Assembly: GCF_000260115.1 (NCBI RefSeq)
Contig: NZ_JH651379.1
Span: 1,240,001-1,304,000, forward strand
Source: Galbibacter orientalis DSM 19592
Lineage (GTDB): Bacteria; Bacteroidota; Bacteroidia; Flavobacteriales; Flavobacteriaceae
Reading direction: 5' to 3'
Length of the DNA stretch: 64,000 nt
Within the stretch, counting starts at the first letter, position 1; each line of letters starts with the position of its first letter. A program made the translations under genes and the position numbers. The notes beneath the pieces are model-generated. The model saw only the letters and a program-made list of their open reading frames with translations. It ran no database searches and was not told where the DNA came from. Of this stretch, positions 22,512 through 32,128 are shown piece by piece.

Positions 22512-22530
22512 TACTTTGAAAAACAAAGTA
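22512..22530. promoter_or_regulatory. Palindromic operator upstream of the regulator operon
   Basis: TACTTTGAAAAACAAAGTA, a 7-bp inverted repeat with a 5-base centre, preceded by TTTAAAG as at creD. It starts 8 bases upstream of the start codon at 22504, a position suited to autorepression. Confidence 0.65.
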
Positions 22531-22581
22531 AATGTAAATTTTTATATTTTCAAAATACTAATCTTAAAAAAAATGATTTTT

Positions 22582-22684
22582 AAATCCCTCATTGAGGGTT
22601 TTATTCCCCGAAGTTCTATGTCGAAATGGATTAAATTATTTTCCTTTAAATATCTCGTAGGCTTGCTTCAAGGTAGTTGATTTA
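22582..22684. repeat. Dispersed intergenic repeat (CCCTC-hairpin family), copy 1
   Basis: Begins with the hairpin CCCTCATTGAGGG and ends with TCGTAGGCTTGCTTCAAGG. Similar sequences occur at 29072-29201 and 34821-34947; shorter parts are at 36629-36672 and 7325-7350. Non-coding. Confidence 0.6.
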
Positions 22685-22913
22685 TTGTTGTCCGATAAAA
22701 GTTAACGGAGTTTATTGGACTTCACTTGTATCAAGGTTCAAAATGAGGTTTTCAAAATAGCTCCCTTCCTATTAATAAAATGAATAAAAAGAGGGTTTTA
22801 GCAATATTATTTTTTTAAAATACTTATTTTGTGGTAGTTAAGATTTATTTTTTGTTCTTTTTTCTTGTAGCTAAGCGGTCTTGTATTTTTATTCAGGCAT
22901 TAATGTTATCAAA
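22683..22913. repeat. MITE-like element, diverged copy 2
   Basis: Starts with ATTGTTGTCCGATAAAAG and stays alignable to the element at 4537-4775 through its length (GTTAACGGAGTTTATTGGAC..., CTATTAATAAAATGAAT..., TAAGCGGTCTTGTAT). The right terminal repeat has decayed. It lies just upstream of gntP. Confidence 0.65.
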
Positions 22914-23001
22914 TCTTAAACTAAGGCTTCAATATTTTTATTATATTCGGAAGGTTTAATTTTTATAAACCAATTATCAACCACAAAATTACCGCCAACT
23001 A

Positions 23002-24324
23002 ATGCCTTTATTAATTGTTCTTTTAGGAATACTTCTGCTCTTTTTATTAATAGCCAAGTTTAAACTCAACGCTTTCTTATCATTTATAATTGTCTCTTTA
23101 TTTGTAGGAATAGCTGGGGGAATGGATATATTAGTTGTTGTAGATTCTATTCAAAAAGGGATAGGAAATACCCTTGGTTTTTTAGTACTTATTTTAGGGC
23201 TCGGAGCCATGCTCGGAAAATTAGTTGCAGATAGTGGAGCAGCACAGCAAATAACAGCCAAACTCATAGATAAATTCGGAAAGAAAAACATTCAATGGGC
23301 AGTTGTACTTACAGGATTTATTGTGGGAATACCAATGTTTTATTCTGTTGGCTTCGTTATTTTAATTCCGCTAGTTTTTACGGTGGCTATAGCTACGCAG
23401 ATGCCACTTTTATATGTAGGTTTACCCATGTTAGCATCTTTATCGGTTACTCACGGGTATTTACCGCCGCATCCTGCACCAACAGCCATTGCCGATCAAT
23501 TTAATGCAGATATTGGAAAAACATTAATCTACGGAATAATAGTTGCAATTCCTGCTATTATTGTAGCTGGTCCATTACTTTCTAGAACTAAACTCATCAA
23601 AAAAATAAATGCAACTCCATTAAAAGAGTTCTATAATCCAGTTGTTTTAGAGGAAAATCAGATGCCGAGTATGAGTATCAGTATTTTTACGGCATTACTC
23701 CCTGTAATTTTAATTGGGATTTCAACAATTGCAAATCATTTTTTAACGGAAGACTTGTTGGTCGCTAAAATTTTCAGCTTTATAGGAAACCCAGTTATAG
23801 CAATGCTTATAGCAGTTTTAACAGCTATTTATACGCTGGGACTTTCTAGAGGGAAAAAAATGCCTGAAGTAATGGATTCACTTACCGCTTCTATTTCTAG
23901 TATTACAATGGTACTTTTAATAATTGCGGGTGCTGGGGCTTTAAAACAAATTTTAGTAGATAGTGGTGTGAGCGATTATATTGCCGATTTAATAAAGGAT
24001 TCTAGTTTGTCACCTTTACTTTTGGCATGGCTTATTGCAACTGTAATTCGTGTTTGTGTAGGTTCTGCAACCGTAGCAGGACTCACAACAGCTGGGATTG
24101 TGTCTACTTTAGCACAAGCAGATGGCGTGAATGCAGAATTAATGGTGTTGGCTATTGGATCGGGGAGTTTAATGCTCTCCCATGTTAACGATAGTGGTTT
24201 TTGGCTCTTCAAAGAATATTTTAATTTATCTGTAAAAGAAACACTTTCTACATGGACGGTTATGGAAACTACAGTCGGAATAATGGGGCTTCTAGGTGTT
24301 TTGCTATTAAATATGTTTGTTTAA
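23002..24324 (+). CDS. GntP-family permease
   Basis: 440-residue inner-membrane carrier of the gluconate:H+ symporter family, with about 12-14 membrane segments. Family motifs include ADSGAAQQITAKLIDKFG, YSVGFVILIPLVF, THGYLPPHPAP and SATVAGLTTAGI. Members carry gluconate, other sugar acids or D-serine. The genes that follow (RidA, D-threonine-aldolase-like, dipeptidase) make an amino-acid-type substrate as likely as gluconate, and no gluconate kinase is nearby. Confidence 0.92.
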   Translation: MPLLIVLLGILLLFLLIAKFKLNAFLSFIIVSLFVGIAGGMDILVVVDSIQKGIGNTLGFLVLILGLGAMLGKLVADSGAAQQITAKLIDKFGKKNIQWAVVLTGFIVGIPMFYSVGFVILIPLVFTVAIATQMPLLYVGLPMLASLSVTHGYLPPHPAPTAIADQFNADIGKTLIYGIIVAIPAIIVAGPLLSRTKLIKKINATPLKEFYNPVVLEENQMPSMSISIFTALLPVILIGISTIANHFLTEDLLVAKIFSFIGNPVIAMLIAVLTAIYTLGLSRGKKMPEVMDSLTASISSITMVLLIIAGAGALKQILVDSGVSDYIADLIKDSSLSPLLLAWLIATVIRVCVGSATVAGLTTAGIVSTLAQADGVNAELMVLAIGSGSLMLSHVNDSGFWLFKEYFNLSVKETLSTWTVMETTVGIMGLLGVLLLNMFV

Positions 24325-24332
24325 TAAAATAA

Positions 24333-24544
24333 TTAATGTTAGAACAAAAATACAAGACTGCTTCGCTACAAGAAAAATGACCAAACTTTAACTATCATAA
24401 AATAAATAGCTAATAAAAATATCGTTATTAAAATCTATTTTCTGTTGATACTTTTTAATAGTAAGAGACTATTTTGGAAGCCTTTTTTAAATTATGAAAC
24501 AAGTGGAGTTTAATAAATTCTGTCTACTTTTATTAGATAATAAT
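24333..24544. repeat. MITE-like element, inverted diverged copy 3
   Basis: Reverse-oriented relative of 4537-4775: ATACAAGACTGCTTCGCTACAAG at the left and a decayed TTTTATTAGATAATAATG end at the right, with AACTATCATAAAATAAATAG inside. It fills the gap between gntP and the fucosidase gene. Confidence 0.6.
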
Positions 24545-24559
24545 GAAAAAAAATAAAAT

Positions 24560-25885
24560 ATGAATCTAAGAATTTTAGTACTATTTTTTCTAGCGAGTAC
24601 TAGTATAAACGCTCAGCAGTTTCAAGATGATAAAGATAAAATGCAGTGGTTTGGAGATGCTAAGTTGGGTGTTTTTATTCATTGGGGTTTGTATTCTGTA
24701 AATGGAATTGACGAATCATGGTCTTTTTATAATGGCTATATTTCTCATGAAGATTATTTAAAACAAACTAGCGGATTTACAGCTAGCAAATACAATCCAG
24801 AGGAATGGGTAGATCTCATTAAAGAGTCTGGAGCTAAATATTCTGTTATTACCTCTAAGCATCATGACGGATTTGCACTCTGGAATTCTCGTTATGGCGA
24901 TTTTGATGCGGTAAAAAGTGCAGCAGCTAAAAAAGATGTTCTAACTCCTTTTGTTACAGCTTTACGTAATAACAATCTAAAGGTTGGAATTTATTACTCA
25001 CTTCCAGATTGGTCATATCAAGATTATACACATTTTACACGAGATAGCATACGGTATAAAATTGGGGAGGAGTCTAAGAGATGGGATAAGTTTTTAAGAT
25101 TTTACCAAGGACAATTAAAAGAATTGTCGGATAATTATAACCCAGATTTATACTGGTTTGATGGCGATTGGGAGCATTCTTCGGAAGAATGGGAAGCTCC
25201 AAAAGTGCGACAAATGTTATTAGATAAAAATCCAAATACCATTTTAAATTCGAGATTAAAAGGACACGGAGATTATGCAACTCCAGAGCAAGGAATGCCA
25301 ATTACTAGACCAAAAGATGAATATTGGGAGTTATGCATGACGATGAATAATTCTTGGGGGTATCAAAAAAATGATCATGATTATAAATCACTAAACCAAA
25401 TTATAGGCATTTTCACTGATGTTATTGGAAATGGTGGTAATTTATTGTTAGATATCGGTCCAAAGGCAGATGGTTCTATTCCAAAAGAACAAGTTGCTAT
25501 TTTAAAAGGTTTGGGGAGATGGACTTCTAAACATAAAGAAGCTATTTATGGAACAGTGGCTGGAATACCAAAAGAGCATTTTTATGGCGCTTCAACCTTA
25601 TCAAAGGAGGGAAATATTTTATATCTTTTTGTAAAAGGAAATCCAGAAGGAGAAGTTATTGTAAGAGGATTAAAAAATGACATAAATAGGATATGGGTAG
25701 TAGGAGAAGGCACTAAGCTTTCTCATAAAGTTGTTGGAAGTGTGTATTGGAGCGAATATCCAGGAATAAAATACATTCAAGTTCCAGATACAGTTTTTGA
25801 TGAAAATATGACTGTTTTAGCGTTGCTTTTGGACGGGAAAGTAGATTTGTATCGAGAAGATGGCGCTGTAATTGAAAGCAATTAA
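24560..25885 (+). CDS. GH29 alpha-L-fucosidase, secreted
   Basis: Glycoside hydrolase family 29 enzyme of 441 residues with signal peptide (ending SINAQ). FGVFIHWG-type motif is LGVFIHWGLYS at 36-46, and SKHHDGFALWNS (99-110) and the nucleophile Asp201 in YWFDGDW are clear. It releases alpha-L-fucose from glycans in the periplasm or outside. It is bracketed by inverted copies of the MITE-like repeat, and its neighbours are amino-acid genes, so it may be a passenger here. Confidence 0.92.
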   Translation: MNLRILVLFFLASTSINAQQFQDDKDKMQWFGDAKLGVFIHWGLYSVNGIDESWSFYNGYISHEDYLKQTSGFTASKYNPEEWVDLIKESGAKYSVITSKHHDGFALWNSRYGDFDAVKSAAAKKDVLTPFVTALRNNNLKVGIYYSLPDWSYQDYTHFTRDSIRYKIGEESKRWDKFLRFYQGQLKELSDNYNPDLYWFDGDWEHSSEEWEAPKVRQMLLDKNPNTILNSRLKGHGDYATPEQGMPITRPKDEYWELCMTMNNSWGYQKNDHDYKSLNQIIGIFTDVIGNGGNLLLDIGPKADGSIPKEQVAILKGLGRWTSKHKEAIYGTVAGIPKEHFYGASTLSKEGNILYLFVKGNPEGEVIVRGLKNDINRIWVVGEGTKLSHKVVGSVYWSEYPGIKYIQVPDTVFDENMTVLALLLDGKVDLYREDGAVIESN

Positions 25886-25939
25886 TAAGTTTTCTAAAAG
25901 AAAAGAGTTTGTTTGCTGAACTTATCAAACATATATTAA

Positions 25940-26050
25940 TGAGCATTAATGTCCGAGAAAAATACAAGACCGCTTCGCTATAAGAAAAAAGAACAAAGAC
26001 TAAATATTAACTATCATAAAATAAGTAGTTTAAAGAAATAACATTACTAA
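25940..26050. repeat. MITE-like element, inverted partial copy 4
   Basis: TGTCCGAGAAAAATACAAGACCGC followed by TTCGCTATAAG and AACTATCATAAAATAAGTAG matches, in inverse orientation, the right half of the element at 4537-4775. The left half is missing. It lies just upstream of the RidA gene. Confidence 0.6.
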
Positions 26051-26079
26051 AATCAATTGTTTAACTTAAATTTATTTGT

Positions 26080-26544
26080 GTGAAAAAGCCTTCAGAAAAA
26101 ATAAAAGAATTAGGATTAATACTGCCTCCAGCACCAAAACCAGCAGGAGTATATCGCCCAGTTTTGGTAGTAGATAATTTCTTGTATGTATCTGGACAAG
26201 GACCTGTAAATACCGATGGAAGTTTGATGTTTGGAAGAGTAGGGGATGATGTAAATTTAGAAGATGGATATGCTGCTGCTAGGCAAGTAGCACTCACAAT
26301 GCTTTCTACTATTCAAACTCATTTTGGAGATATTGATAAAATAAAACGAGTGGTAAAGGTATTGGGGATGGTAAATTGTACCCCAGATTTTAGAAAACAT
26401 CCTTTAGTAATAAATGGATTTAGCGAATTAATGGCGGAAATTTTTGGAGCAGAACACGGAATTGGAGTTCGTAGTGCAGTAGGAATGATGCTTCCCGATA
26501 ATATTCCTGCAGAAATAGAAGCAATGTTCGAACTTCATAAATAA
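26080..26544 (+). CDS. RidA-family enamine/imine deaminase
   Basis: 154-residue YjgF/YER057c/UK114 protein. LPPAPKPAGVYRPVLVVDNFLYVSGQGP gives the N-terminal region, and GVRSAVGMMLPDNIPAEIEAMFEL the conserved C-terminal arginine motif. It would hydrolyse reactive enamines released by PLP lyases, which suits its position before a PLP-dependent aldolase. The start is GTG. Confidence 0.9.
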   Translation: MKKPSEKIKELGLILPPAPKPAGVYRPVLVVDNFLYVSGQGPVNTDGSLMFGRVGDDVNLEDGYAAARQVALTMLSTIQTHFGDIDKIKRVVKVLGMVNCTPDFRKHPLVINGFSELMAEIFGAEHGIGVRSAVGMMLPDNIPAEIEAMFELHK

Positions 26545-26835
26545 CGTAAGTTAGACATAAGAATTATGAAAATATAAGAGAACTGGCCTATTTAAAAAGT
26601 ATTGAAAATCAAGGAAGCCGTATGGGATTATAGATAAAAAGCTGTTTGAGCGTAGCGAGTTCTTTTTATTTGTGGAGGGTGTTTCCGTAGATTTTCTCAT
26701 GCTTTTTAAATCAGTCTTGACTTTTTTGTTTCGTTTTTGTGTCAAGACAAAAATGAAAATTGACTTAGGTGATTGAAAATAATATGGTTAAATATACGCT
26801 ATGTTGATATATAGAACTCACGTTAAATAGAAAAT

Positions 26836-27939
26836 ATGAATTGGTACGAAATTTCAAACATTGATACAATTGCTACACCAGCGCTACTAGTATTTCCAGA
26901 GCGGATAAAATTAAACATTCAAAGAATGCTTGAGATTTCAGGAGATGTAAATCGACTAAGACCTCATACAAAAACGCATAAAACTGCAGAGGTAATAAAA
27001 TTGCAACAAGAGGTAGGAATTAATAAATTTAAGTGTGCTACTATTGCTGAAGCAGAGTTATTGGCAAAATGTGGTGCCAAAGAAATTCTTCTGGCAATGC
27101 AACCTGTTGCTGAAAATATAAATCGCTTTTTTAAACTGAAGGAAACGTATCCAAACTCTTATTTTTCAACACTTGTAGATAATGATTTAATACTTGAGCA
27201 AATTAATAAATTGGCAGGTGAAAAAAGTATGAAAGTCGGTCTTTGGATGGATGTAAATGTTGGGATGAATAGAACAGGCATTGTGCCAGATGAGAAAGCT
27301 TTTAAGTTATTTAAATCGCTCATAGCTTCAGAGAATATTATTGCAGAAGGCTTCCATGTATACGATGGACATTTACGAAACCCCAATTTTAATCAACGTA
27401 AAAAAGATTGCGATACTGCTTTTGAAAAAGTTTTATTGCTAAAAGCTAAGTTGGAGAAAGAGAGTTTCAATGTAAAACATATTATAGCGGGAGGTTCTCC
27501 TTCTTTTCCAGTACATGCGTTAAGGGATGATGTCGATTTGAGTCCTGGTACAACCTTGCTTTGGGACGCTGGCTATGGAGATTTGTTTCCAGAAATGAAA
27601 ATGCTTCATGCGGCAGTTTTGGTTACTCGAATAATTAGTAAACCTTCTGAGGGGATTTTGTGTTTAGATTTAGGACATAAATCGCTTGCCTCAGAGATGC
27701 CTTTTCCAAGAGTAAAGTTTTTAAAACCAAACGACTTTGAGCAAATAAGTCAGAGTGAAGAGCATTTTGTGGTTAAAACTAAAACTCCTGAAAAATATAA
27801 TATAGGTGATGTTTTTTATGCTGTACCGATGCACATTTGTCCTACCGTTGCAAAATACCAAGAGCTTAAGGTGGTAAAAAATAACGCTGTTGTAGGAACT
27901 TGGGACGTAGTGGCTAGAAATCAGAAAATAACTATTTAG
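26836..27939 (+). CDS. D-threonine-aldolase-type PLP enzyme
   Basis: Fold-type III PLP enzyme with an alanine-racemase N-terminal barrel and a D-serine-dehydratase-like C-terminal domain, 367 residues. The PLP-lysine motif RPHTKTHK is at 42-49. The C-terminal metal site VPMHICPTV is present. It could cleave D-threonine/beta-hydroxy-D-amino acids or dehydrate D-serine-like substrates. RidA upstream and the dipeptidase downstream support D-amino-acid catabolism. Confidence 0.88.
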   Translation: MNWYEISNIDTIATPALLVFPERIKLNIQRMLEISGDVNRLRPHTKTHKTAEVIKLQQEVGINKFKCATIAEAELLAKCGAKEILLAMQPVAENINRFFKLKETYPNSYFSTLVDNDLILEQINKLAGEKSMKVGLWMDVNVGMNRTGIVPDEKAFKLFKSLIASENIIAEGFHVYDGHLRNPNFNQRKKDCDTAFEKVLLLKAKLEKESFNVKHIIAGGSPSFPVHALRDDVDLSPGTTLLWDAGYGDLFPEMKMLHAAVLVTRIISKPSEGILCLDLGHKSLASEMPFPRVKFLKPNDFEQISQSEEHFVVKTKTPEKYNIGDVFYAVPMHICPTVAKYQELKVVKNNAVVGTWDVVARNQKITI

Positions 27940-28000
27940 TAGGATATAGAAAGGATTATATTTCAACACTCAACATTCAACATTCAAAATAAAAAAAAAT

Positions 28001-29071
28001 ATGTTTATACTTGATGCGCACCTAGATCTTTCCATGAATGCTATAGATTGGAATAGAGACTTACGATGGACAGTTGAAGAAATCCGTGCTTATGAAAAAG
28101 GTATGACCGATTTGCCTGGGAGATCCGCAAATACAGTGTCTTTGGATGCTATGCGAAAAGGGAATGTTGGGGTGTGTGTAGCCACGCAAATAGCACGTTA
28201 TGTAAAAAAAGACAATCCCTTACCAGGTTGGAATTCTCCACAACAAGCATGGGCACAAACCCAAGCGCAATTAGCTTGGTATTTGGAGATGGAAGCTCTA
28301 GGAGAGATGAAGCAGATTAGAAATGTGAATGAGCTAGACTCACATTTGGAGTACTGGAATCATTCGGATGATTGTAATAAAGCGATTGGTTTTATTCTAA
28401 GTTTAGAGGGAGCCGATTCTATAGTTTCTATGGAGCATTTACATAAAGCGCATGCATATGGATTGAGAGCTATTGGTCCTGCGCATTATGGACCAGGAAC
28501 TTATGCTTTTGGGACAGATTCTGTAGGAGGAATAGGTGAGAAAGGAAAGGAATTGCTTAGAGAAATTGAAAAACTAAACTTAATCTTAGACGCCACACAT
28601 TTATGCGACCAAAGTTTTTGGGAAGCTTTGGATGTTTATAATGGTGCCATTTGGGCAAGTCATAATAATTGCAGGACTTTAGTAAATCACAACAGGCAAT
28701 TTTCTGATGAGCAAATTAAAGAATTGCTTAAAAGAAATGCTGTAATTGGAGTAGTAATGGATGCTTGGATGATGGTTCCTAATTGGGTGCGAGGGAAATC
28801 TACTCCTAAAAGTATGGATGCTTCTTTGAAGCAAGTGGTAGATAATATCGATCATATTTGTCAGCTTGCAGGAAATACTTCTCAAGTAGGAATAGGCTCC
28901 GATTTAGATGGCGGTTTTGGATTAGAGCAAAGCCCACATGATATAGATACAATAGCCGATTTACAAAAAATTCCAGAATTACTAAAAGCACGTGGATATT
29001 CAGAAAAGGATATTCAAGGAATTATGCATGGAAATTTCTTGAAGTTTATAAGAAGGGTTTGGAGAGGGTGA
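28001..29071 (+). CDS. Membrane-dipeptidase family (M19) hydrolase
   Basis: 356-residue zinc hydrolase related to renal dipeptidase. The metal motif H7-x-D9 (DAHLDLSMN), LEGADS, the ASHNNCR loop and IGSDLDGGFG are present. There is no signal peptide, so it is probably cytoplasmic. M19 enzymes cleave dipeptides, including ones with a C-terminal D-residue, which would feed the aldolase upstream. It begins 61 bases after that gene. Confidence 0.9.
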   Translation: MFILDAHLDLSMNAIDWNRDLRWTVEEIRAYEKGMTDLPGRSANTVSLDAMRKGNVGVCVATQIARYVKKDNPLPGWNSPQQAWAQTQAQLAWYLEMEALGEMKQIRNVNELDSHLEYWNHSDDCNKAIGFILSLEGADSIVSMEHLHKAHAYGLRAIGPAHYGPGTYAFGTDSVGGIGEKGKELLREIEKLNLILDATHLCDQSFWEALDVYNGAIWASHNNCRTLVNHNRQFSDEQIKELLKRNAVIGVVMDAWMMVPNWVRGKSTPKSMDASLKQVVDNIDHICQLAGNTSQVGIGSDLDGGFGLEQSPHDIDTIADLQKIPELLKARGYSEKDIQGIMHGNFLKFIRRVWRG

Positions 29072-29201
29072 GTTTTAATCCCTTATAGAGGGGCTAATTC
29101 TCCAGAGCATGTCCTGAGTATATAAAGGGTTCTGTCTCGAAATGAGTTAAATTTGTTTTCTTTGAGGATCTTGTGAGCTTGCCCCGAGGCAGTTGATTAA
29201 T
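29072..29201. repeat. Dispersed intergenic repeat (CCCTC-hairpin family), copy 2
   Basis: Begins CCCTTATAGAGGGG, contains TCTCGAAATGAGTTAAATT, and ends TTGTGAGCTTGCCCCGAGG. These align by eye with 22582-22684 and 34821-34947. Confidence 0.55.
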
Positions 29202-29318
29202 TATATGAAATAGTTCTAAATATAGAAAATATTCACTATATTTGATATGATTCATCGATATAATTTTACAATTTATAGATGTTTTTAATAATAGTTACTA
29301 ACTTAAAATTATTAAAAC

Positions 29319-29978
29319 ATGAAAAATTTATTCCTTCAAACACGTTCTTTTTGGAGTGTTACTATGTGCTTATTATTACTTACTTTTTGTTTAATAGGGT
29401 GCGAAAAGGAGCAAATTACATTTGAAGATCCTACAGTGATAAATGCTAAAAATTGATTCCAATTAAATAAAGTTGAAAACAATTTTGAACTATTAAATTA
29501 TGTAAATTACATTGATTGGAAGAATGCCAAATCGTTCACTGATGAAAGTACAAAAGTTCTAGAAATACCTCTTATTTTAGAAGAAAATATCAGACTTAAT
29601 TCTGATAAGGACTTTACGTTATATAATAGATTAATTATTAAAGAGGTTATAGAAACTGGTAAATTATCATCCTTTATTGTTAATATCTTTGTGAGAAATA
29701 GTAAACTAAATGATATTGATGATTTGAATTACTTTAATATTCCAGTTGATTTTTCGGGAAAAATAATTATAATGAATACTAATAGTAGGAGTGTTTATCT
29801 TAATACTATTTTTAATGGTGAATCAAAAAATAAAGATTTAATAGCTAAAGCTCCCGCTGTTTGTTATGAAATTATTGAATTATTTGACACTGGTCCACCC
29901 CGACCAACTGGTATTAAATTTTGTGATACGAGTGGTAATGTAGAAAATCTAAGTACAGGCAGTCCAAACTATCCACAA
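29319..29978 (+). pseudogene. 5' part of a lipoprotein gene, with in-frame TGA, split by IS91-type element
   Basis: From ATG 29319 the frame gives a hydrophobic leader and lipobox (LTFCLIGCEKE). A TGA at 29454-29456 interrupts it, and the same frame then stays open for 174 further codons to the insertion element. The residues around the stop, NAKN-stop-FQLN, resemble the AKNWF opening of related flavobacterial lipoproteins, so TGG to TGA is the likely change. The reading frame would continue from PNYPQ directly into HGGNRGGSS at 32368. The gene is thus broken twice. Confidence 0.8.
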
Positions 29979-29985
29979 TAACTAA

Positions 29986-30020
29986 GCGTTCGTGTGGTCG
30001 GTACGACCAAACATGAACGC
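29986..30020. repeat. Imperfect hairpin at the IS91 origin end
   Basis: GCGTTCGTG...GGTCG pairs with CGACC...CATGAACGC around a short GTA centre. A smaller hairpin (AACCG...CGGTT) follows at about 30032-30050. Placed beyond the transposase 3' end, this fits the oriIS end where Y2 transposases start rolling-circle transfer. Confidence 0.6.
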
Positions 30021-30254
30021 CGTGTTGACTGAACCGGTAGTTGATCGGTTAGCCTACTATGGGGATTGGTTTATTTTTTAAGAGGAGTTTAAGGGGGTGT
30101 TCCAGATTTATTTTTATTTCGTATGTCACTCAACAATCGTTTTTCTGCCTTTTCAAGATAGCTAAATCAAGTATTCATGTTTTACAAAGTTTTTTTCTTT
30201 CATTAATTTAAAATTTAGCCAATAGCTGCCTGTTACGTGCTTGGCAACGTTATT

Positions 30255-31376
30255 TTATTGAGGGGTATGTAACTGATCTATCCAGTATTTTGGCGGACCT
30301 CGAGCTGTAAATGTTGTAATGGTTATTAAGTGTCCTTGTCGGCATTTAGGGCATATATTGTGTAATAACGGTGGTTTTTCTTTTAACCTTACAGGATCAA
30401 GCGTTTTCTTTAATTCAGCTAAATTTTGCCTTTTATGATAAGAGCTCAGCATACCATAATGTCTGATACGGACAAAACCTTTGGGCAGTATGTGTAAAGC
30501 AAAACGTCTGATGAACTCGGCATCTGGTAAGCACATTGAAGAGCGTTTGCCGCCATGCCGGTAATCTTTCATCGAAAAGGTCACAGAACCATTCCCGACA
30601 TCCTGTATGCGATGGTTACTAATGGCTATTTTATGGGTGTAGCGCCCTAAGTATTCTATTACTTGTTCGGGACCTAAAAAGGGACGCTTACAATACACTA
30701 CCCAGGGCTTTTTAAATAGGCTATTATAAAAACCTGATAACATCTCCAGATTAGGCTCTTTTCGTAATTGTGACACAAAGCGTGCTCTGAACACCTTACT
30801 CATGGCTTTTACAGGGAACAGGTATTTTCCTCTGTGTTTTACTGGTTTCCATCGTCCTGAAGGTGTTAATCCGCCTCCAGGAACAATACAATGCAGATGC
30901 GGATGCAACGATAAATTTTGTCCCCAGGTATGCAGTACTGCAATCATTCCCGATCGAGCGCCTAAAAATTTAGGATTGTTCCCAAAGTCATGAATCACCT
31001 GCCAGGCCACTTTAAAAAGGATGTTATAAAGTGGTTTAGGCATATAAAGGCACAAGCGGTTAAGTTCCTGTGGCAGTGTGAATACCACATGAAAGTAAGG
31101 CACGGGTAACAGTTCAGCTTCGCGAGCCCGTATCCACTGTTCTTTTTGATGTCCCTGGCACTTGGGACAATGACGATTTCTGCAACTGTTATAGCTTAAG
31201 TGTAAGGTGTTACAATCTGGATTATTACAACGGTCTATGTGACCACCCAAAGCTAGGGTTCTACATTTTCGGATGGCATGTAAAGTCCGATGTTGCCAAC
31301 TGGTATAGCAATAGGCCTGTAAATGGTCTTGATTGCGTTCTAACACCTGAGCTACTTCGTAGGTAGCACAACGCAT
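30255..31376 (-). CDS. IS91-family Y2 transposase
   Basis: 373-residue HUH-type rolling-circle transposase. An N-terminal zinc-binding domain uses Cys50, Cys55, Cys65, Cys70 and Cys73 (CRNRHCPKCQ). The metal-binding histidines are in LHPHLHC (158-162), and the twin tyrosines Y242 and Y246 are in EYLGRYTHK. The gene looks intact. It starts 2 bases after the recombinase stop, so the two form one operon. Confidence 0.95.
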   Translation of the reverse strand: MRCATYEVAQVLERNQDHLQAYCYTSWQHRTLHAIRKCRTLALGGHIDRCNNPDCNTLHLSYNSCRNRHCPKCQGHQKEQWIRAREAELLPVPYFHVVFTLPQELNRLCLYMPKPLYNILFKVAWQVIHDFGNNPKFLGARSGMIAVLHTWGQNLSLHPHLHCIVPGGGLTPSGRWKPVKHRGKYLFPVKAMSKVFRARFVSQLRKEPNLEMLSGFYNSLFKKPWVVYCKRPFLGPEQVIEYLGRYTHKIAISNHRIQDVGNGSVTFSMKDYRHGGKRSSMCLPDAEFIRRFALHILPKGFVRIRHYGMLSSYHKRQNLAELKKTLDPVRLKEKPPLLHNICPKCRQGHLITITTFTARGPPKYWIDQLHTPQ

Positions 31377-31378
31377 AG

Positions 31379-32128
31379 CTATTCGCTATATAACCGATCT
31401 AACGGACTAAAAGGCTTTTGCCTACCTAATTGCGCCACATGAAGGTAAACCAGCGTGGTTTGGATATCGGCATGCCCCAACAACTCCTTTATACTAATAA
31501 TATCCAATCCCATTTCCAGTAAATGGGTAGCATAACTATGCCGAAAACTATGTGTAGTCACCTGTTTTTTAATGCCACTATGTTTACGGGCTTCGCGTAT
31601 AATCCACTGTATACCCCGGGTAGATAACGGCACAGGTGTACCTTCTGAATGATTGCCGTTAAAGCACCAGATACGAGGATGTTCGGCTGAGATATAGGTT
31701 TTAAGACCTCGAATTTGCAGATCAGATAAAGGAACGTAACGATCCTTGTTACCCTTACCCTGACGGATATGTAGCATCTTTCGATCGAAATCCAGATCCT
31801 TTAACTGAAGGTTACGAAGTTCGAAGCAACGTAGTCCACACCCGTATAGCATAGCCAGTACCAATCGGTGTTTGAGTAGTTTTGGCGTTTTAAGAAGACG
31901 TTTTACCTCTTGACAGCTTAATACTACGGGAAGTCTGTTTGGACGCTTAATGGCTGGAAGTACCACGCGCATCTTCTGTAACTCATAGATACGATACAGA
32001 TACCTTAATCCGTAAACCGTATGTTTAAAAAAACTCTCTGATGGTGTTTTGTTTTTAGATTTTAAAACATGGAGATAATCTAAAATTTGTTCCTCATCCA
32101 AATCTAGTGGACTACAGTTAAAATGCAA
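31379..32128 (-). CDS. Tyrosine recombinase of the IS91-type element
   Basis: Catalytic residues are all present: Arg100 (GCGLRCFELRNL), His193-x-x-Arg196 (HSFRHSYA), His219 and Tyr228. From the TTG start listed, the N-terminal core-binding domain is incomplete. The same frame continues upstream (KSHTLIEKACHSV...LYRKLERSVTLSGKS) back to an A8 run at 32269-32276, directly behind an ATG at 32279 that is out of frame by one base. With seven A the protein would be about 300 residues, the usual size. Expression may need transcriptional slippage on the A run. Confidence 0.88.
   Translation of the reverse strand: MHFNCSPLDLDEEQILDYLHVLKSKNKTPSESFFKHTVYGLRYLYRIYELQKMRVVLPAIKRPNRLPVVLSCQEVKRLLKTPKLLKHRLVLAMLYGCGLRCFELRNLQLKDLDFDRKMLHIRQGKGNKDRYVPLSDLQIRGLKTYISAEHPRIWCFNGNHSEGTPVPLSTRGIQWIIREARKHSGIKKQVTTHSFRHSYATHLLEMGLDIISIKELLGHADIQTTLVYLHVAQLGRQKPFSPLDRLYSE

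Noticed and set aside
29454-29456. In-frame TGA as selenocysteine
   Set aside because: No SECIS-like hairpin follows, the neighbouring residues do not suggest a redox site, and the gene is in any case split by an insertion element. A TGG to TGA mutation is simpler.
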